Assembly (NCBI GenBank): GCA_007133715.1
Contig: SLMF01000559.1
Coordinates: forward strand, 1 to 5,228
Direction: 5' to 3'
Length of the DNA stretch: 5,228 nucleotides
Source: Planctomycetaceae bacterium
GTDB taxonomy: Bacteria; Planctomycetota; Planctomycetia; Pirellulales; Pirellulaceae
Shown in pieces: positions 5,065 to 5,228 of the stretch. The notes beneath the pieces were generated by a model. It saw nothing but the letters and a program-made list of their open reading frames with translations, was not told the DNA's origin and made no database searches. The translations under genes were made by a program, and so were the position numbers. Position 1 is the stretch's first letter. Each line of letters opens with the position of its first letter.

Positions 5065-5228
5065 TCAAATTTCGGTAGCTTGGGAAAATGGACAGCTACC
5101 GGCCAGGGTGTCGAGCAGTTCGCCGGGTCGCAGGTGGGCGGCGTCCCGCCAGGTGGCGTGGGTGAGGCTGTAGAAGGGGTGACCGCCGGTCGTGCGGATC
5201 GTGTGCTCGCCCGCGTCCGAGCCGCGGA
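5065..5228 (-). pseudogene. 3' part of a HINT-domain gene, apparently cut by an insertion sequence
   Basis: An open frame enters from the right window edge and ends at TGA (5065-5067), giving 53 visible residues. The first 41 or so contain TIRTTGGHPFYSL followed by WRDAAHLRPGELLDTLAG. The TxxHPF motif (here TGGHPF) with a downstream W..A..L.PG..L block is characteristic of HINT (Hedgehog/intein) domains, which in bacteria occur in inteins and as pre-toxin processing modules of RHS and other polymorphic toxins. The last 12 residues (SCPFSQATEI and flanks) come from the inverted-repeat DNA at 5065-5100 and look like read-through into the insertion sequence. The C-terminal HINT residues (His-Asn) and any toxin domain would then be lost. 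The upstream part of the gene is outside the window, so its full nature is unknown. An intein inside another protein is the alternative. Confidence 0.6.
5074..5100. repeat. Inverted repeat at the probable insertion-sequence end
   Basis: GGTAGCT (5074-5080) and AGCTACC (5094-5100) are perfect inverted copies separated by 13 bases. The outer arm ends exactly where the HINT-like frame leaves its family pattern, so this may be the terminal structure of the element. I did not match it to a named insertion-sequence end. Confidence 0.4.

Larger units (their letters stand above)
4587..5100 (-). mobile_element. Remnant of an insertion sequence, probably IS66-like
   Basis: This stretch joins a truncated transposase N-terminus (4587-4844), 220 bases of leader DNA, and a terminal-looking inverted repeat at 5074-5100 (GGTAGCT and AGCTACC, 13 bases apart). 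The right boundary at about 5100 is where the HINT-like reading frame loses its family pattern. A second hairpin, GAAATT/AATTTC (5053-5073), lies just inside. Most of the transposase is missing, so the element is dead. Positions 4845-5064 hold no gene I can support; an A/T-rich patch at 4880-4904 could carry a promoter. Left boundary unknown. Confidence 0.4.

Noticed and set aside
1..5228. CRISPR arrays and tRNA or rRNA genes
   Set aside because: No regularly spaced direct repeats, cloverleaf or rRNA-like segments were seen on either strand.

Overview
The window looks like chromosomal DNA of a planctomycete, probably of the Pirellulales type. It is GC-rich, carries exported sugar-enzyme genes with planctomycete-style motifs, and encodes a small acidic membrane protein ending in a conserved-looking WDLYTIMLG helix. 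The taxonomic call is inference from protein style, not from a marker gene.

Region by region: positions 1-141 are non-coding and hold a long imperfect palindrome (16-75) that may end transcription of the leftward operon. Positions 142-2252 are a two-gene leftward operon. First comes a lipoprotein with an SMP-30/gluconolactonase-like beta-propeller (1101-2252), then, 20 bases downstream, a secreted TIM-barrel protein of the sugar phosphate isomerase/epimerase group (142-1080). Both starts have a good AGGAG-type ribosome binding site. A 206-base divergent intergenic region holds back-to-back promoter candidates. Rightwards follow a very acidic single-pass membrane protein (2459-2920) and, after its own promoter candidate, an aldo/keto reductase with a Tat signal (3071-4000).

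From about 4000 to the end the character changes. Positions 4088-4513 carry no credible gene but can fold into about ten local stems plus a long-range loop pairing. G.U pairs favour the + strand, so I call it a candidate structured RNA of unknown family. It abuts a leftward, truncated transposase N-terminus (4587-4844, coiled coil, IS66-like by style) and what looks like an insertion-sequence end near 5074-5100. That end cuts the tail of a leftward gene whose visible part (5101-5228) resembles a HINT (Hedgehog/intein) domain, as found in polymorphic toxins. This right-hand kilobase is an accessory, mobile-element-scarred region.

How the genes may work together: three neighbouring genes (a lactonase-like lipoprotein, a secreted isomerase-like protein and a Tat-exported oxidoreductase) are all predicted to act outside the cytoplasm. 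This suggests, but does not prove, handling of sugars or sugar lactones in the periplasm. The most unexplained item is the folded region at 4088-4513.
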